Part shown: positions 51,191 through 61,305 of the stretch, in pieces | How positions within the stretch are numbered: position 1 is the first letter of the stretch | Layout: each line of letters begins with the position of its first letter | Source: Gordonia mangrovi | GTDB taxonomy: Bacteria; Actinomycetota; Actinomycetes; Mycobacteriales; Mycobacteriaceae | Assembly (NCBI RefSeq): GCF_024734075.1 | Contig: NZ_CP102850.1 | Span: 2,976,001-3,040,000 of the forward strand | DNA: 64,000 nucleotides | Reading direction: 5' to 3' | Notes under the pieces: model-generated | Told to the model about the DNA's origin: nothing | The model's database searches: none | What the model saw: the letters and a program-made list of their open reading frames with translations, nothing else | Made by a program: the position numbers and the translations under genes

Positions 51191-53482
51191 TCACTCCACC
51201 CGCCGCTGCGCGAACGCCTGCAGGTTCGCCACCTGCGCGGCATCCAGCGACGGCCGCACCCGACCGCGGGCGTCGGCGATGTCGTCGGGGCCGACGGTCG
51301 CGGCGTCGATGTCGCGCCGCATCGCCGACAACGCGGCCTCGCGCAGCAGCGCCGAACAGTCGGCGGCCGAGTAACCATCCAGATCGTCGGCGAGCGCCGT
51401 GAGGTCGACGCCGTCGGCCAACGGCACGTTGCGACCTGACGCCCGCAGGATGTCGGCGCGCGCCGCGGCGTCGGGTGGTGGGACGAACACCAGTCGTTCA
51501 AGCCGCCCGGGCCGTAACAGCGCCGGGTCGATGAGGTCGGGCCGGTTGGTGGCGCCGAGCACCACCACGTCCTGCAGCGGTTCGACGCCGTCGAGTTCGG
51601 TGAGCAGAGCCGCGACGACCCGATCGCCGACTCCGGAGTCATTGGATTGCCCGCGCCGCGGGGCCAGGGCGTCGATCTCGTCGAGAAAGATCAGCGACGG
51701 CGCCGACTCGCGGGCGCGGGCGAACAGATCCCGCACCGCCTTCTCCGACGACCCGACCCACTTGTCCATCAGTTCCGCACCCTTGACGGTGTGCACCGAC
51801 AGCCGGCCCGACGCAGCCAGGGCCCGCACCACGAAGGTCTTGCCGCAGCCAGGGGGACCGAACAGCAACACTCCGCGGGGCGGCGCGACACCGAGGCGGG
51901 TGAAGGTGTCGGGATGCTGCAGCGGCCACAGCACCGCCTCGGTGAGTGCCTGTTTGGTCTCGACCATGTCGCCGACCTCGTCGAGCGTGATCGACCCGAC
52001 CGCGACCTCCGGGGAGTCCAGCCGCGACACCGGGCGGATGACCGCCAGCGCACCGAGCAGGTCGTCGGTCCGCAGCGCCGGTTCCGGCCGGTCCTCGTCG
52101 TCCGCCGAGGTCACCCGGGCCGCAGCACGCAACGCGGCCTCGCGGGCCAGCGCCGCCAGATCACCGGCGACGAAACCGGGGGTGCGGGAGCCGATCAGGT
52201 CGAGGTCGAGATGACCGTCGGTCGGCACGTCGGAGAGGATGACGCCGAGAAGCCGGGCGCGCGTCGACGAGTCGGGGAGCCCGACGATGAGTTCGCGGTC
52301 GCACAGCGACGGGTCGCGCAGCCGGCTGTCGAGGCGGACGGCTTCCGCGGTGGTCGCGATCAACGCGATGGTGCCGGCGCCGATCGCGGCGCGCAGTTCG
52401 TCGAGGATCAGCGTGGACACCGGGTCGGCCGCGGTGGTTTCGCGGGGTGCGGGCAGCAGGGCATCGACATCGGTGATCATCAGCACCCCGCCGGTGTCGT
52501 CGAGGTCGGCGATCGCCGAGCGCACCGCGGCGAGCCGCGCGCCGCTCTCCAGTGCCCCGACTGTCGGACCGTCCACCACCGTCAGCGGTCGATCGGCGCA
52601 CACCGACCGCACCATGGTGGCCTTACCGCCGCCGGGCGGCCCGGTGATCAGCACCCCGAGGCGGGGCGCGGCGCCGAGGGTCTGCAGCACCTCGGGCTCG
52701 TCGAGGGTGATCGACAGCCACTCGGTCAGCCGCGCGACCTGGGTGTCCACCCCCACCAGCGTCGACACCGGGCGCACCAGCGGTCCCGGCGGTGCGCGGT
52801 GCGACACCACACCCGAGGCGGTGGTTGCCCGCGGCGGCGTCGACTCCGTGGGAGAAGTCGCGGCAAACCCCAGGGCCGTGGACGGTGGTGGTGACGGTCT
52901 CGACGTGCGGCCGCGGTCGTGCCCGCCGGCCCACAGCACGGCGGTGTTGGTCTGGACGCTGACCGGTCCGTCCGGATCGGTGCCGGTGACCGTCAACAGT
53001 TCGTTGGTCCAGGTGATACCGACCGAGATCGCCAGCGCCCGGGTCGCGGGCGTCGCGGTGAGTTCGGGCCCGAGGTCGCGGGGGAGCAGGGACACCGAGT
53101 CGCCCACCGAGACGACCTTGCCCAGTAGCGCGCGTCGCAGGGTGGGTTCGTCGACCGACCCGGCGGCCAGTGCCGAACCGGACACAGTGACCTGCCCGGC
53201 TCCGTGCACCGTTACCGGCGCTACCACGACCGCTGCGTTCTCCCGGATACCGGCGTTGGCGAAGGTGACGTCATCGAGCAGTGCGGTGCCGGGTGGGGTA
53301 TCGGGGCCGGCGGCGGCGAGTACCGCGGCGGTGACCCGGGCGCCGGTGATCGACGCGGCATCCCACTCCCGCAGTCCGAGCGCGGCGAGCACTTCGGGGT
53401 GCACGCGCACGATCCCGCGGCGAGCCTCGCCCGCCGCCGGGTTGACGCGCGCGGTGAGGGTCAGCTGGACGTGGCCGGCCAT
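51191..53482 (-). CDS. CDC48-like double AAA ATPase with a degenerate first ATPase domain
   Basis: 763 residues from the ATG at 53482, which overlaps the pssA stop by one base (TGATG). Residues 1-190 resemble the CDC48 N-domain; two AAA modules follow. D2 is canonical: FGPPGCGKT (541-549), LIFLDEIDA and GATNRPDLIDPALLRPGRLE. D1 has GPPGGGKAT (281-289) with alanine after the lysine and MITDVDA where D2 has FLDEIDA, so D1 probably does not hydrolyse ATP. The order with pssA, psd and moeA matches mycobacterial Rv0435c–Rv0438c. Function is unknown; a membrane or protein remodelling role is only suggested by context. Confidence 0.88.
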   Translation of the reverse strand: MAGHVQLTLTARVNPAAGEARRGIVRVHPEVLAALGLREWDAASITGARVTAAVLAAAGPDTPPGTALLDDVTFANAGIRENAAVVVAPVTVHGAGQVTVSGSALAAGSVDEPTLRRALLGKVVSVGDSVSLLPRDLGPELTATPATRALAISVGITWTNELLTVTGTDPDGPVSVQTNTAVLWAGGHDRGRTSRPSPPPSTALGFAATSPTESTPPRATTASGVVSHRAPPGPLVRPVSTLVGVDTQVARLTEWLSITLDEPEVLQTLGAAPRLGVLITGPPGGGKATMVRSVCADRPLTVVDGPTVGALESGARLAAVRSAIADLDDTGGVLMITDVDALLPAPRETTAADPVSTLILDELRAAIGAGTIALIATTAEAVRLDSRLRDPSLCDRELIVGLPDSSTRARLLGVILSDVPTDGHLDLDLIGSRTPGFVAGDLAALAREAALRAAARVTSADDEDRPEPALRTDDLLGALAVIRPVSRLDSPEVAVGSITLDEVGDMVETKQALTEAVLWPLQHPDTFTRLGVAPPRGVLLFGPPGCGKTFVVRALAASGRLSVHTVKGAELMDKWVGSSEKAVRDLFARARESAPSLIFLDEIDALAPRRGQSNDSGVGDRVVAALLTELDGVEPLQDVVVLGATNRPDLIDPALLRPGRLERLVFVPPPDAAARADILRASGRNVPLADGVDLTALADDLDGYSAADCSALLREAALSAMRRDIDAATVGPDDIADARGRVRPSLDAAQVANLQAFAQRRVE

Positions 53483-54531
53483 CAGCGCTCCTCGACGTCG
53501 TGGCGTTGGTCGACACCGGCGGACGTGGGCTCGACCGTCCCGGTCGGGCGGCGCAAGCCCAGGCGCGCCTGCGACCGGTTCGTCGACGTCAACCGTGGGC
53601 GTCGCGGCTGCGAGCGGGCCATCGCGCGCCGTTCGGCCCGACGCTCGGCGGGGTGTGCCTCCCAGTGTTCGGGGCGCGAGGCCACCCATCGCTGATTGCG
53701 CCAGGCGAAGGGGATGTGCAGCAGATAGCCGCCGATGGCGATCAGCATCAACGTGTAGGGGAACGTCAGCAGCAGGGCCGCGCCGATCGCGACCACGATC
53801 AGCAGTCCGGCCAGCGCCCGCGGCGGAATCGACGTGGTCTTCAGCGACGCGGTCGGGATGCGGCTGACCGCGAGGAACGCGACGAAGACCAGCCATCCGC
53901 CGACCACGGGCAGCGAGGTCCACCAGCCGGAGCCGAACTGTTGGGACAGTCCGATCGGCAGCAGGGCGATGATCGCCGCGGCCGGCGCCGGGACGCCGAC
54001 GAAGAAGTCGCGGGTGTAGCCGGGTGCCTCGTCGTCGTCGATGAGGGTGTTGAAGCGTGCCAGGCGCAGGACGATCGCGCAACAGTAGATCAACGCGAAT
54101 GCCCAGCCGATGTCCTTGTCGGGGGTCAGGTAGAAGTAGACGATCAGGGCGGGCACGACACCGAAGTTGATCGCGTCGGCCAGCGAATCGATCTCCGCGC
54201 CGATGCGGGTCGTGGCCCCCATGATCCGCGCGACCCGGCCGTCGATGCCGTCGAGCAGCGCCGCGGCGACCACGAGGCCCATCGCGATGTCGATCTCGCC
54301 GTCGGCGGTGACCCGCACGGCGGTCAGGCCGGCGCAGATCGCCAGGATCGTCAGCGCCGACGGCACGAACAGACGTCCGGCGGCCGCTTGGCTACGCAGT
54401 CGGGTGCGCTCGGGAGCCGATGCGGTGGCCACCGTGGTCCGTGTGCTCCGGGTCGGGTGGGTGCTCGGTGTGCGGTGGGAACCGGGCGTTCGGTGCGAGC
54501 TCGGACGCTCGGGCCGGCGGGTGGAGGACAT
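53482..54531 (-). CDS. pssA: CDP-diacylglycerol–serine O-phosphatidyltransferase (phosphatidylserine synthase)
   Basis: 349 residues. Makes phosphatidylserine from CDP-diacylglycerol and serine in the inner membrane. The CDP-alcohol phosphotransferase motif DGx2ARx8Gx3Dx3D is present within DGIDGRVARIMGATTRIGAE and the following IDSLAD. About eight membrane spans lie between residues 50 and 280; the N-terminal 45 residues (rich in Ser, Thr, Pro, Arg) and the C-terminal 60 are basic cytoplasmic tails. It starts 4 bases after the psd stop, so the two consecutive enzymes of phosphatidylethanolamine synthesis are co-expressed. Confidence 0.94.
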   Translation of the reverse strand: MSSTRRPERPSSHRTPGSHRTPSTHPTRSTRTTVATASAPERTRLRSQAAAGRLFVPSALTILAICAGLTAVRVTADGEIDIAMGLVVAAALLDGIDGRVARIMGATTRIGAEIDSLADAINFGVVPALIVYFYLTPDKDIGWAFALIYCCAIVLRLARFNTLIDDDEAPGYTRDFFVGVPAPAAAIIALLPIGLSQQFGSGWWTSLPVVGGWLVFVAFLAVSRIPTASLKTTSIPPRALAGLLIVVAIGAALLLTFPYTLMLIAIGGYLLHIPFAWRNQRWVASRPEHWEAHPAERRAERRAMARSQPRRPRLTSTNRSQARLGLRRPTGTVEPTSAGVDQRHDVEER

Positions 54532-54535
54532 GCGA

Positions 54536-55258
54536 TCAGCCGAGAGTCGCGAACAGGGTTTCGCCGCCCACCGCGCGCTGGCCCACCCGCACCTGCGGAA
54601 CCGTGCCCGCGGGCAGATAGACGTCGACGCGGGAGCCGAACCGGATCAGGCCGTAGGTGTCGGCGATCGCCAGGTCGTCGCCGACGACGGGGTCGCACAC
54701 GATGCGCCGCGCGACGAGACCGGCGATCTGCACGACGGCGACGTCGTACTCGGACTGACCGACGTGGCACCGAAGCGTCATCGTGGTCCGCTCGTTGACC
54801 GAACTCGCCTCGGGCAGATCGGCGGAGACGAAGGCGCCCGGGGTGTGGGTCACCGAGGTCACCCGGCCCGCGACCGGGACACGTTGCACGTGCACGTCGA
54901 AGATGGACAGGAACGTCGACACCCGGGGCAGCGGCTCGTCGCCGAGTCCGGACTCCGGCGGCGGTACCGCCTCGTCGACCAGTGAGATGGTGCCGTCGGC
55001 CGGGGCGACCACCGCTCCCGGATGAGTGGGCGGAACGCGGCGCGGGTGCCGGAAGAACAACGCGCAGGCCGCGGCGGTGAGTGCGGCGGGGCGTGCGATC
55101 CACGGATGCCGGCGACCCAGGAAGGCGACGGTGGCGGGTCCCACCACGAACGGGATACCTGCCGGATGCACCGGGGGAATGGTCTCCCGCGCGAGGTCGA
55201 CGAGATGTCCTGCTCCGCTGCGCGTTCCGTTCGGCCGCGGGCGCCTGGCCACCATCAA
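54536..55258 (-). CDS. psd: Phosphatidylserine decarboxylase proenzyme
   Basis: 240 residues, the short PSD-A form typical of actinobacteria. Converts phosphatidylserine to phosphatidylethanolamine. Self-cleavage at the Gly-Ser of FGSRVDVYLP yields the pyruvoyl cofactor on the new alpha chain; upstream motifs VVAPADG and FLSIFDVHVQRVPVAG with the catalytic histidine are intact. Two tandem ATG codons begin the frame. First gene of the psd–pssA–AAA unit; a 103-base gap separates it from moeA, which may be in the same transcript. Confidence 0.95.
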   Translation of the reverse strand: MMVARRPRPNGTRSGAGHLVDLARETIPPVHPAGIPFVVGPATVAFLGRRHPWIARPAALTAAACALFFRHPRRVPPTHPGAVVAPADGTISLVDEAVPPPESGLGDEPLPRVSTFLSIFDVHVQRVPVAGRVTSVTHTPGAFVSADLPEASSVNERTTMTLRCHVGQSEYDVAVVQIAGLVARRIVCDPVVGDDLAIADTYGLIRFGSRVDVYLPAGTVPQVRVGQRAVGGETLFATLG

Positions 55259-55361
55259 CCTCCTGCTAGTCGACTGGGCACGTGCGATCTCACGGCCCGC
55301 TCGCCCCAGCTTAGAGTGTCCGGCGTGGCCGGCAGTGTGACGGAGGTCAGCTCCGCACCAT

Positions 55362-56576
55362 TCACAGTTCGATCACCTCGACCTGTGCGCCGGCTGTCAC
55401 CGCGTCGACATCCTCGGGGATGTCGATCAGCGCGTTGGCCTGCGCCAGGTAGCGCAGGTGGTGGGAGGCGGGCGGGCCGATCGGGTCGACCACCTGGCCG
55501 TCGTCGGTGTGGCGGAGGACCCCGCGCAGGAATTGCCGCTTCCCGGCCGGTGACCGGACGTCGGAGCTGAGCTGGGCGGTCAAGGTGTGGCGGTCGTCGG
55601 GCAAACCCATCGCGGCGCGCAGTGGCGGCCGGATGAACACCTCGAAGGACACCAGTGAACTCACCGGATTGCCGGGCAGCGTGATGATCGGCACCCGTCG
55701 CCCGTCGGGTCCCGGGTAGCGGCCGCAGCCCTGCGGCATGCCGGGCTGCATCGCGACCTTCACGAACTCGACGTCGTCGCTGTCGGTGAGCGCGTCCTTG
55801 ACGACCTCGAAGGCCCCGGCACTCACCCCACCCGAGGTGATGATGACGTCGGCCCAGCCGCTGATCTCGTCGAGGCGGGCGCGAAACGCCGCGACGTCGT
55901 CGGTCACATAGTGCAGATGGGTGGCCTCGGCGCCGGCCTCGGTGGCCGCGGCGGTCAGCATCGGCCCGTTGGACTCGTAGATCTGTCCGTGACTGAGCGG
56001 CTGCCCCGGGGTGACGAGCTCGGAGCCGGTCGAGAGCACCACCACACGGAGCCGCCGGGCGACGGCGACCTCGGTGAGCCCCAGCGCTGCCAACAGGCCC
56101 AGTTGCGGGGCGCCGAGGCGGGTACCCGCCGATATGGCGGGCTGACCGGCCTCGATGTCGGAGCCGGCGCGGCGAATGTGTTTTCCGCTCAGCACGGATG
56201 TTCGGATCGTGACCTCGTCGGTCCCGCCGTCGGTCAGCTCCACCGGCACCACCGCGTCGGCGCCGTCGGGCATCGGCGCTCCGGTCATGATGCGGTGTGC
56301 GGTCCCGGGGGTCAGGGTCAGGTGGTCGGTGCGGCCCGCCGGGATGTCCTCGGCGACCGGCAATCTCACCGGAGATTGCGCTGTGGCAGAGGAGATCTCG
56401 TCGGCTCGAACGGCGTAACCGTCCATCGCCGAGTTGTCGAAACCGGGCAGTCCCGTCGGCGCGAGGATCTCGGTGGCCGTGACACCGCCGAGCGCGGTGC
56501 TCACCGGCACGGTGGCGGTGACGGGATCGCCGAAGAGGGCGGCGACAACGGACTGGTGGTCGGACACCGATCGCAT
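55362..56576 (-). CDS. moeA: Molybdopterin molybdenumtransferase
   Basis: 404 residues from the ATG at 56576; GTG at 56597 or 56567 are possible and ribosome sites are weak. Inserts molybdate into adenylylated molybdopterin. Family motifs: FDNSAMDGYAVRADE, AHRIMTGAPMPDGADAVVPVE, STGSELVTPGQPL, TSGGVSAGAFEVVK and LPGNPVSSLVSFEVFIRP. The N-terminal, gephyrin-like and C-terminal domains are all present. Divergent from the HAD gene with about 70 bases between starts. Confidence 0.94.
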   Translation of the reverse strand: MRSVSDHQSVVAALFGDPVTATVPVSTALGGVTATEILAPTGLPGFDNSAMDGYAVRADEISSATAQSPVRLPVAEDIPAGRTDHLTLTPGTAHRIMTGAPMPDGADAVVPVELTDGGTDEVTIRTSVLSGKHIRRAGSDIEAGQPAISAGTRLGAPQLGLLAALGLTEVAVARRLRVVVLSTGSELVTPGQPLSHGQIYESNGPMLTAAATEAGAEATHLHYVTDDVAAFRARLDEISGWADVIITSGGVSAGAFEVVKDALTDSDDVEFVKVAMQPGMPQGCGRYPGPDGRRVPIITLPGNPVSSLVSFEVFIRPPLRAAMGLPDDRHTLTAQLSSDVRSPAGKRQFLRGVLRHTDDGQVVDPIGPPASHHLRYLAQANALIDIPEDVDAVTAGAQVEVIEL

Positions 56577-56645
56577 GCGCTCAGCATGCCATCTCACATC
56601 CGTCGGCCGTGCAGGGTGCCGCCGACGGGACTAGATTCAGACAAC

Positions 56646-57446
56646 ATGGCGCTCGGGTTGCTGCTGGATATCGACGGGGTGATGGTCACCTCGTGGAAGG
56701 CGCTGCCGGGAGCGGTAGACGCAGTCGCCGAACTGTACGACCAGGGCTATCCGCGCATGTTCCTGACCAACACCACCTCGCGCTCGCGCGCCGAGATCGC
56801 CGAGTCACTCAACGAGTGTGGCTTCGATGTGGCGCCCGCGGAGATCCTGACCGCCGCCAAGCTCACCGCCGAATTCCTGACCGCGAATCATCCAGGCAAG
56901 CGGGTGTGGGTGCTCAACGAGGGGCCCATCGCCGAGGACATGGCCGGGGTGCAACTCACCGACGATCCGTCGTCGGCGGATGTGGTGGTGCTCGGCGGTG
57001 CAGGCCCGGTCTTCGATCACCGGTCGCTGTCGCAGGTCCTGGAGCGGATGATTTCCGGCGTTCCGGTGGTGGCGATGCATCGGTCGATGACGTGGTCGAC
57101 CGAAGCCGGCCTCAGCATCGACACCGGTGTCTACCTCGAAGGTCTGGAGAAGGCCGCCGGCCGCAAGATCAAGGCGATCGGAAAACCGTCGCCGCTCGGC
57201 TTCCGCACCGCGGTCGATCTGATGCAACTCGAGCCGACTCAGGTGATCATGGTCGGCGACGACATGCACAGCGACGTCCTCGGCGCGCAGGCGGCCGCCC
57301 TCATCGGTGTGCTGGTGCGCACCGGCAAATTCCGCGAAGAGGCGCTGCGCGCGCTGCAACGCGACGAGTTCGGCCCCATCCCCGACCACGTGATCGATTC
57401 GGTGGCCGATCTCCCCGCCCTGGTGCACAAGCTGGCCGAGCAGTAG
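56646..57446 (+). CDS. HAD-superfamily hydrolase, class IIA (NagD/phosphatase-like)
   Basis: 266 residues. Class IIA HAD motifs: DIDGVM with the nucleophile Asp, FLTNTTSRSRAEIAE as motif II, GKPSPLGFRTAVDLM as motif III and VGDDMHSDVLGAQAA as motif IV; the large C2b cap lies in between. Hydrolyses a phosphate ester, but this group includes nucleotidases, sugar phosphatases and protein-histidine phosphatases, so no substrate is assigned. It ends in a strong bidirectional hairpin. Confidence 0.89.
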   Translation: MALGLLLDIDGVMVTSWKALPGAVDAVAELYDQGYPRMFLTNTTSRSRAEIAESLNECGFDVAPAEILTAAKLTAEFLTANHPGKRVWVLNEGPIAEDMAGVQLTDDPSSADVVVLGGAGPVFDHRSLSQVLERMISGVPVVAMHRSMTWSTEAGLSIDTGVYLEGLEKAAGRKIKAIGKPSPLGFRTAVDLMQLEPTQVIMVGDDMHSDVLGAQAAALIGVLVRTGKFREEALRALQRDEFGPIPDHVIDSVADLPALVHKLAEQ

Positions 57447-57448
57447 CC

Positions 57449-57483
57449 GTGGTCGAGTAGCCGTCGAGCGGCTACTCGACCAC
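57449..57483. terminator. Bidirectional hairpin between convergent genes
   Basis: GTGGTCGAGTAGCCG pairs perfectly with its mirror at 57469-57483 over the loop TCGAG, a 15-bp stem. It lies 3 bases after the HAD stop and 35 bases from the SRPBCC stop and can end transcripts from both sides. Confidence 0.78.
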
Positions 57484-57517
57484 CGGGCAGGGCGCCAGGT
57501 GGCGACCAATGAGGGCG

Positions 57518-57991
57518 TCAGGCAGCGCGCGCGGCGGACGCCTCGGCGGCCCGCTTGATCTTGCCCAGCGTCTCGGCCATACCGAGTTTGAGCTCTTCCT
57601 CGAAGCTGCTTGCGCCGCCCAACAGTTTGTCCACGAAGAACGACGAGACCTTGGTGGTGCCGTCGCCGACCTCACGCTTCTCGATCACCTTCACACCGGT
57701 GTCCGACGGTTCGATGGTGTAACTCCACACCGTCCGGTTCTCGGCGACGCGGAAGGCGATCTCCTTGTTCGGCGCGAACCGGACGACCTTGGACGTCGTC
57801 GGCCACACGAGCGGACCGCGGCGATTGATGTTGATGGTCTTGGTGCCCAGGGCGACCTCGCCACCGCGGATGATCATCTTCTTGCACTGCGGGCTCCACT
57901 CGCCCATGCGCTCGAGGTCGGAGATCACCGCCCACACGTCCTCTGCGGAGGCGTTGATGACGATGGATTCCTCGATCAGGGGCGCGGCCAT
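57518..57991 (-). CDS. SRPBCC-family (START-like/polyketide cyclase) protein
   Basis: 157 residues. The family's N-terminal strand and helix read IEESIVINASAEDVWAVISD, followed by LERMGEWSPQCKKM, typical of SRPBCC lipid/ligand-binding proteins of mycolic actinomycetes. The cavity protein could carry or modify a hydrophobic ligand; no catalytic residues can be named. Monocistronic, with a 230-base upstream region that contains GTCAATAGT twice (about 58052 and 58074), which may be a regulator site. Confidence 0.82.
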   Translation of the reverse strand: MAAPLIEESIVINASAEDVWAVISDLERMGEWSPQCKKMIIRGGEVALGTKTININRRGPLVWPTTSKVVRFAPNKEIAFRVAENRTVWSYTIEPSDTGVKVIEKREVGDGTTKVSSFFVDKLLGGASSFEEELKLGMAETLGKIKRAAEASAARAA

Positions 57992-58221
57992 GCTGTTTCT
58001 CCTCGGTGAGTGGCTATGCGATTGCCACGAGACTAAGAGCTTGTTGTCTGGTGGTCAATAGTCAATTGTCTGCGAGTCAATAGTGGGTGGATCGCTTCTG
58101 CGGGGCTGCGGATGTCCGCGAGCATCACGGCTGCGTGCCGTCGGCTGGATAGTCCATCCGAGCGCGCTCAGCGGTGATGCCGGCGGATACCCTAGACCGG
58201 ATTCGGCGCGGACGAGCGGTA

Positions 58222-58650
58222 CTACAAGCCGATGGCGGCGCCGATGACCGCGCCGATCCCGATGAACACGGCACCACAGATCCACCCGGCGGGATGTCCG
58301 TCGTCCTCGAGGAGCAGCGTGCCCAGCTTGCCGGGTGTCAGCCAGTCGATGAGCACGAACGACCACATCATCACCGCGATCGCGAGGATCACGTAGATGG
58401 TGGTGTAAAGGACGCCGCGCCACAGTTCCACTGCGATCGAGTCGCGGGCCCCGGCCACCAGAACGATGGACAGCCCGACGACCTGAGCGGTCGCCAGCAT
58501 CACCGCGTTGCGGTTGTGGTCGAGCCAGATCAGATTGCGCAACCGGCCCGGGGTCACGAGGTCCAGCGCCACGAAACCCACGACCAGCAACACGATTCCC
58601 GCCATGCTGTAGGCCGCGGCGTCGCCCAGATTGTCGCGCAGTTGGTCCAT
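58222..58650 (-). CDS. DUF350-family membrane protein
   Basis: 142 residues with four hydrophobic spans: MAGIVLLVVGFVALDLVTPG, VMLATAQVVGLSIVLVAG, LYTTIYVILAIAVMMWSFVL and GAVFIGIGAVIGAAIGL. The two DLVTPG/DWLTPG repeats, 60-70 residues apart, are the DUF350 signature and show an internal duplication. Function unknown; it is a small inner-membrane protein, monocistronic here. Confidence 0.85.
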   Translation of the reverse strand: MDQLRDNLGDAAAYSMAGIVLLVVGFVALDLVTPGRLRNLIWLDHNRNAVMLATAQVVGLSIVLVAGARDSIAVELWRGVLYTTIYVILAIAVMMWSFVLIDWLTPGKLGTLLLEDDGHPAGWICGAVFIGIGAVIGAAIGL

Positions 58651-58698
58651 GGGAGAAACAGTAGCGATCCGGGATCGGACGCGGCGGCCTAGAACGCA

Positions 58699-58751
58699 CA
58701 GGCCCCCGCCGTTCGTTCCGGATTACAACCGGAAACGCCGGCAGGGGCCTG
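58699..58751 (-). terminator. Hairpin after the acyl-CoA dehydrogenase pair
   Basis: CAGGCCCC (58699-58706) pairs with GGGGCCTG at the far end, and TTCCGG-N7-CCGGAA forms the tip; the GCCG/CGGC segments between also pair partly. It lies about 20 bases past the minus-strand stop at 58772 and probably terminates that operon. Confidence 0.6.
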
Positions 58752-58771
58752 CGCGGTGAGTCCGAAACGAC

Positions 58772-59884
58772 TCAGCCGACCATCACCATCTCGTGGTCGC
58801 CGACCGAGCGCGCCAGCACCGACACATGATCGGCGGCGTCACCAAGGGTGTGCGAGATCGCGGTGAGCCGGCTCAGGTAGTGGCCGACGGGGTACTCGGC
58901 GGTCATGCCGATACCGCCGTGCATCTGCACCGCCTCCTGGCCGATGGCCCGGCCCGAGCGGCAGATCTGCAGCTTCGCCCGCGATGCGATGGTCGGATCG
59001 CAGACACCGTCGGCCAGCGCGGTGGTGGCGTAAAGGCTCATGCTGCGTGCCAGCTCGAGTTGGGTGTACATGTCCGCGGCGCGCTGGGTGAGCGTCTGGA
59101 AGTGCGACAGCGTGACACCGAACTGCTTGCGGGTCTTCAGGTAGTCGACGGTCATGTCCAGGGCCTTCTCCATCGCGCCGACGGCCTCGGCGCACAGGGC
59201 GGTCTGGATACCGACCTCGGCGTCGGAGATGACCTGGGTGGCGTCGCCGCTACCCAGACGGACTGCGGCGGCATCGGAGAACTCGATCTGCGCGCCCCGA
59301 CGACGGTCGTGCGTGCGGTACGAGGTGCGGGTGACGCCCTCGGCGTCCGCGTCGACCAGGAACAGGCCGACACCGTCGTCGGTGCGCGCCGAGACGACCA
59401 GCTTGTCGGCGCAATCGCCGTGTCCGACGAGGACTTTGGTGCCATTGAGCTTGCCGTCGGTGGCGGTGGTGGCCACCTTCGCGCCCGGCCAGCGGTCGCC
59501 TGCCTCGAGGTGGGCGAATGCCATCAGGAGTTCACCGGAGGCCAGCCCGCCGAGCAGCTCGGCGCGGGTCTCGTCGTCGGCGGTTGCGGCGACCAGCGAC
59601 CCCGGAACGAGGACGGCGTCGAGGTAGGGCTCAGGTGCCAGGGCGCGACCGATCTCGGTCATGACGCTGGTGAACTCCACTGGGCCGGCGCCCATGCCGC
59701 CGTCGTCCTCGGGAAAGGTCAGGCCGAGGATGCCGATGTCGGCCAACGACTTCCACACCCCCTTGTCCCAGCCGAGTTCGGTGTCGGTGACCTTGCGCAG
59801 CGTCTCGACGTCGTATTTGCGGGTCAGTACTTCGCGCACGGTGTCGCGCAGCATCGTTTGTTCGTCGGAAAGTTCGAAATCCAT
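58772..59884 (-). CDS. Acyl-CoA dehydrogenase subunit 2
   Basis: 370 residues from the ATG at 59884; the open frame continues upstream into the first dehydrogenase gene and is not real there. Family features: MDFELSDEQTMLRDTVREVL, a FAD-binding middle, the LKTRKQFGVTLSHFQTLTQR helix and QMHGGIGMTAEYPVGHY. Together with the gene 53 bases upstream it is likely to form a two-subunit dehydrogenase of the kind used for steroid side chains or dicarboxylate-type CoA esters in actinobacteria. The substrate is unknown. Confidence 0.9.
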   Translation of the reverse strand: MDFELSDEQTMLRDTVREVLTRKYDVETLRKVTDTELGWDKGVWKSLADIGILGLTFPEDDGGMGAGPVEFTSVMTEIGRALAPEPYLDAVLVPGSLVAATADDETRAELLGGLASGELLMAFAHLEAGDRWPGAKVATTATDGKLNGTKVLVGHGDCADKLVVSARTDDGVGLFLVDADAEGVTRTSYRTHDRRRGAQIEFSDAAAVRLGSGDATQVISDAEVGIQTALCAEAVGAMEKALDMTVDYLKTRKQFGVTLSHFQTLTQRAADMYTQLELARSMSLYATTALADGVCDPTIASRAKLQICRSGRAIGQEAVQMHGGIGMTAEYPVGHYLSRLTAISHTLGDAADHVSVLARSVGDHEMVMVG

Positions 59885-59937
59885 GACAGGTTCCCAGGTT
59901 CTCGTGAGTCGTGAAAGGTATTGAGGCGGCGCTTGGC

Positions 59938-61134
<1,197 letters not shown>

Positions 61135-61211
61135 GAGTTCTGTCTTACTCCTGGTCAGGGGATGTGGGGTGCAGACGCGGAACTCGGCACGACCGGTTGT
61201 CTCGTCCGCTG

Positions 61212-61229
61212 ACTAAGCGCTTGCTTAGT
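61212..61229. promoter_or_regulatory. TetR operator: ACTAAGC-N4-GCTTAGT
   Basis: A perfect 7+7 inverted repeat in the 171-base space between the acyl-CoA dehydrogenase start and the TetR start. It resembles sites of TetR regulators of lipid catabolism and is suited to control both divergent promoters. Confidence 0.7.
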
Positions 61230-61305
61230 GATACTCTCAACTATGCCGCGCCGAGCGGCCGCTGTCAATGTCCACGGAAGTCCCACGGAAACGGAGGTCG
61301 GTCAC

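Noticed and set aside
52239-53867. Plus-strand open frame of 542 codons opposite the AAA ATPase and pssA genes
   Set aside because: Shadow of strongly G/C-biased third positions; composition is Ser/Arg/Ala/Thr-rich and no domain is recognisable, whereas the opposite strand has clear AAA and CDP-alcohol transferase motifs.
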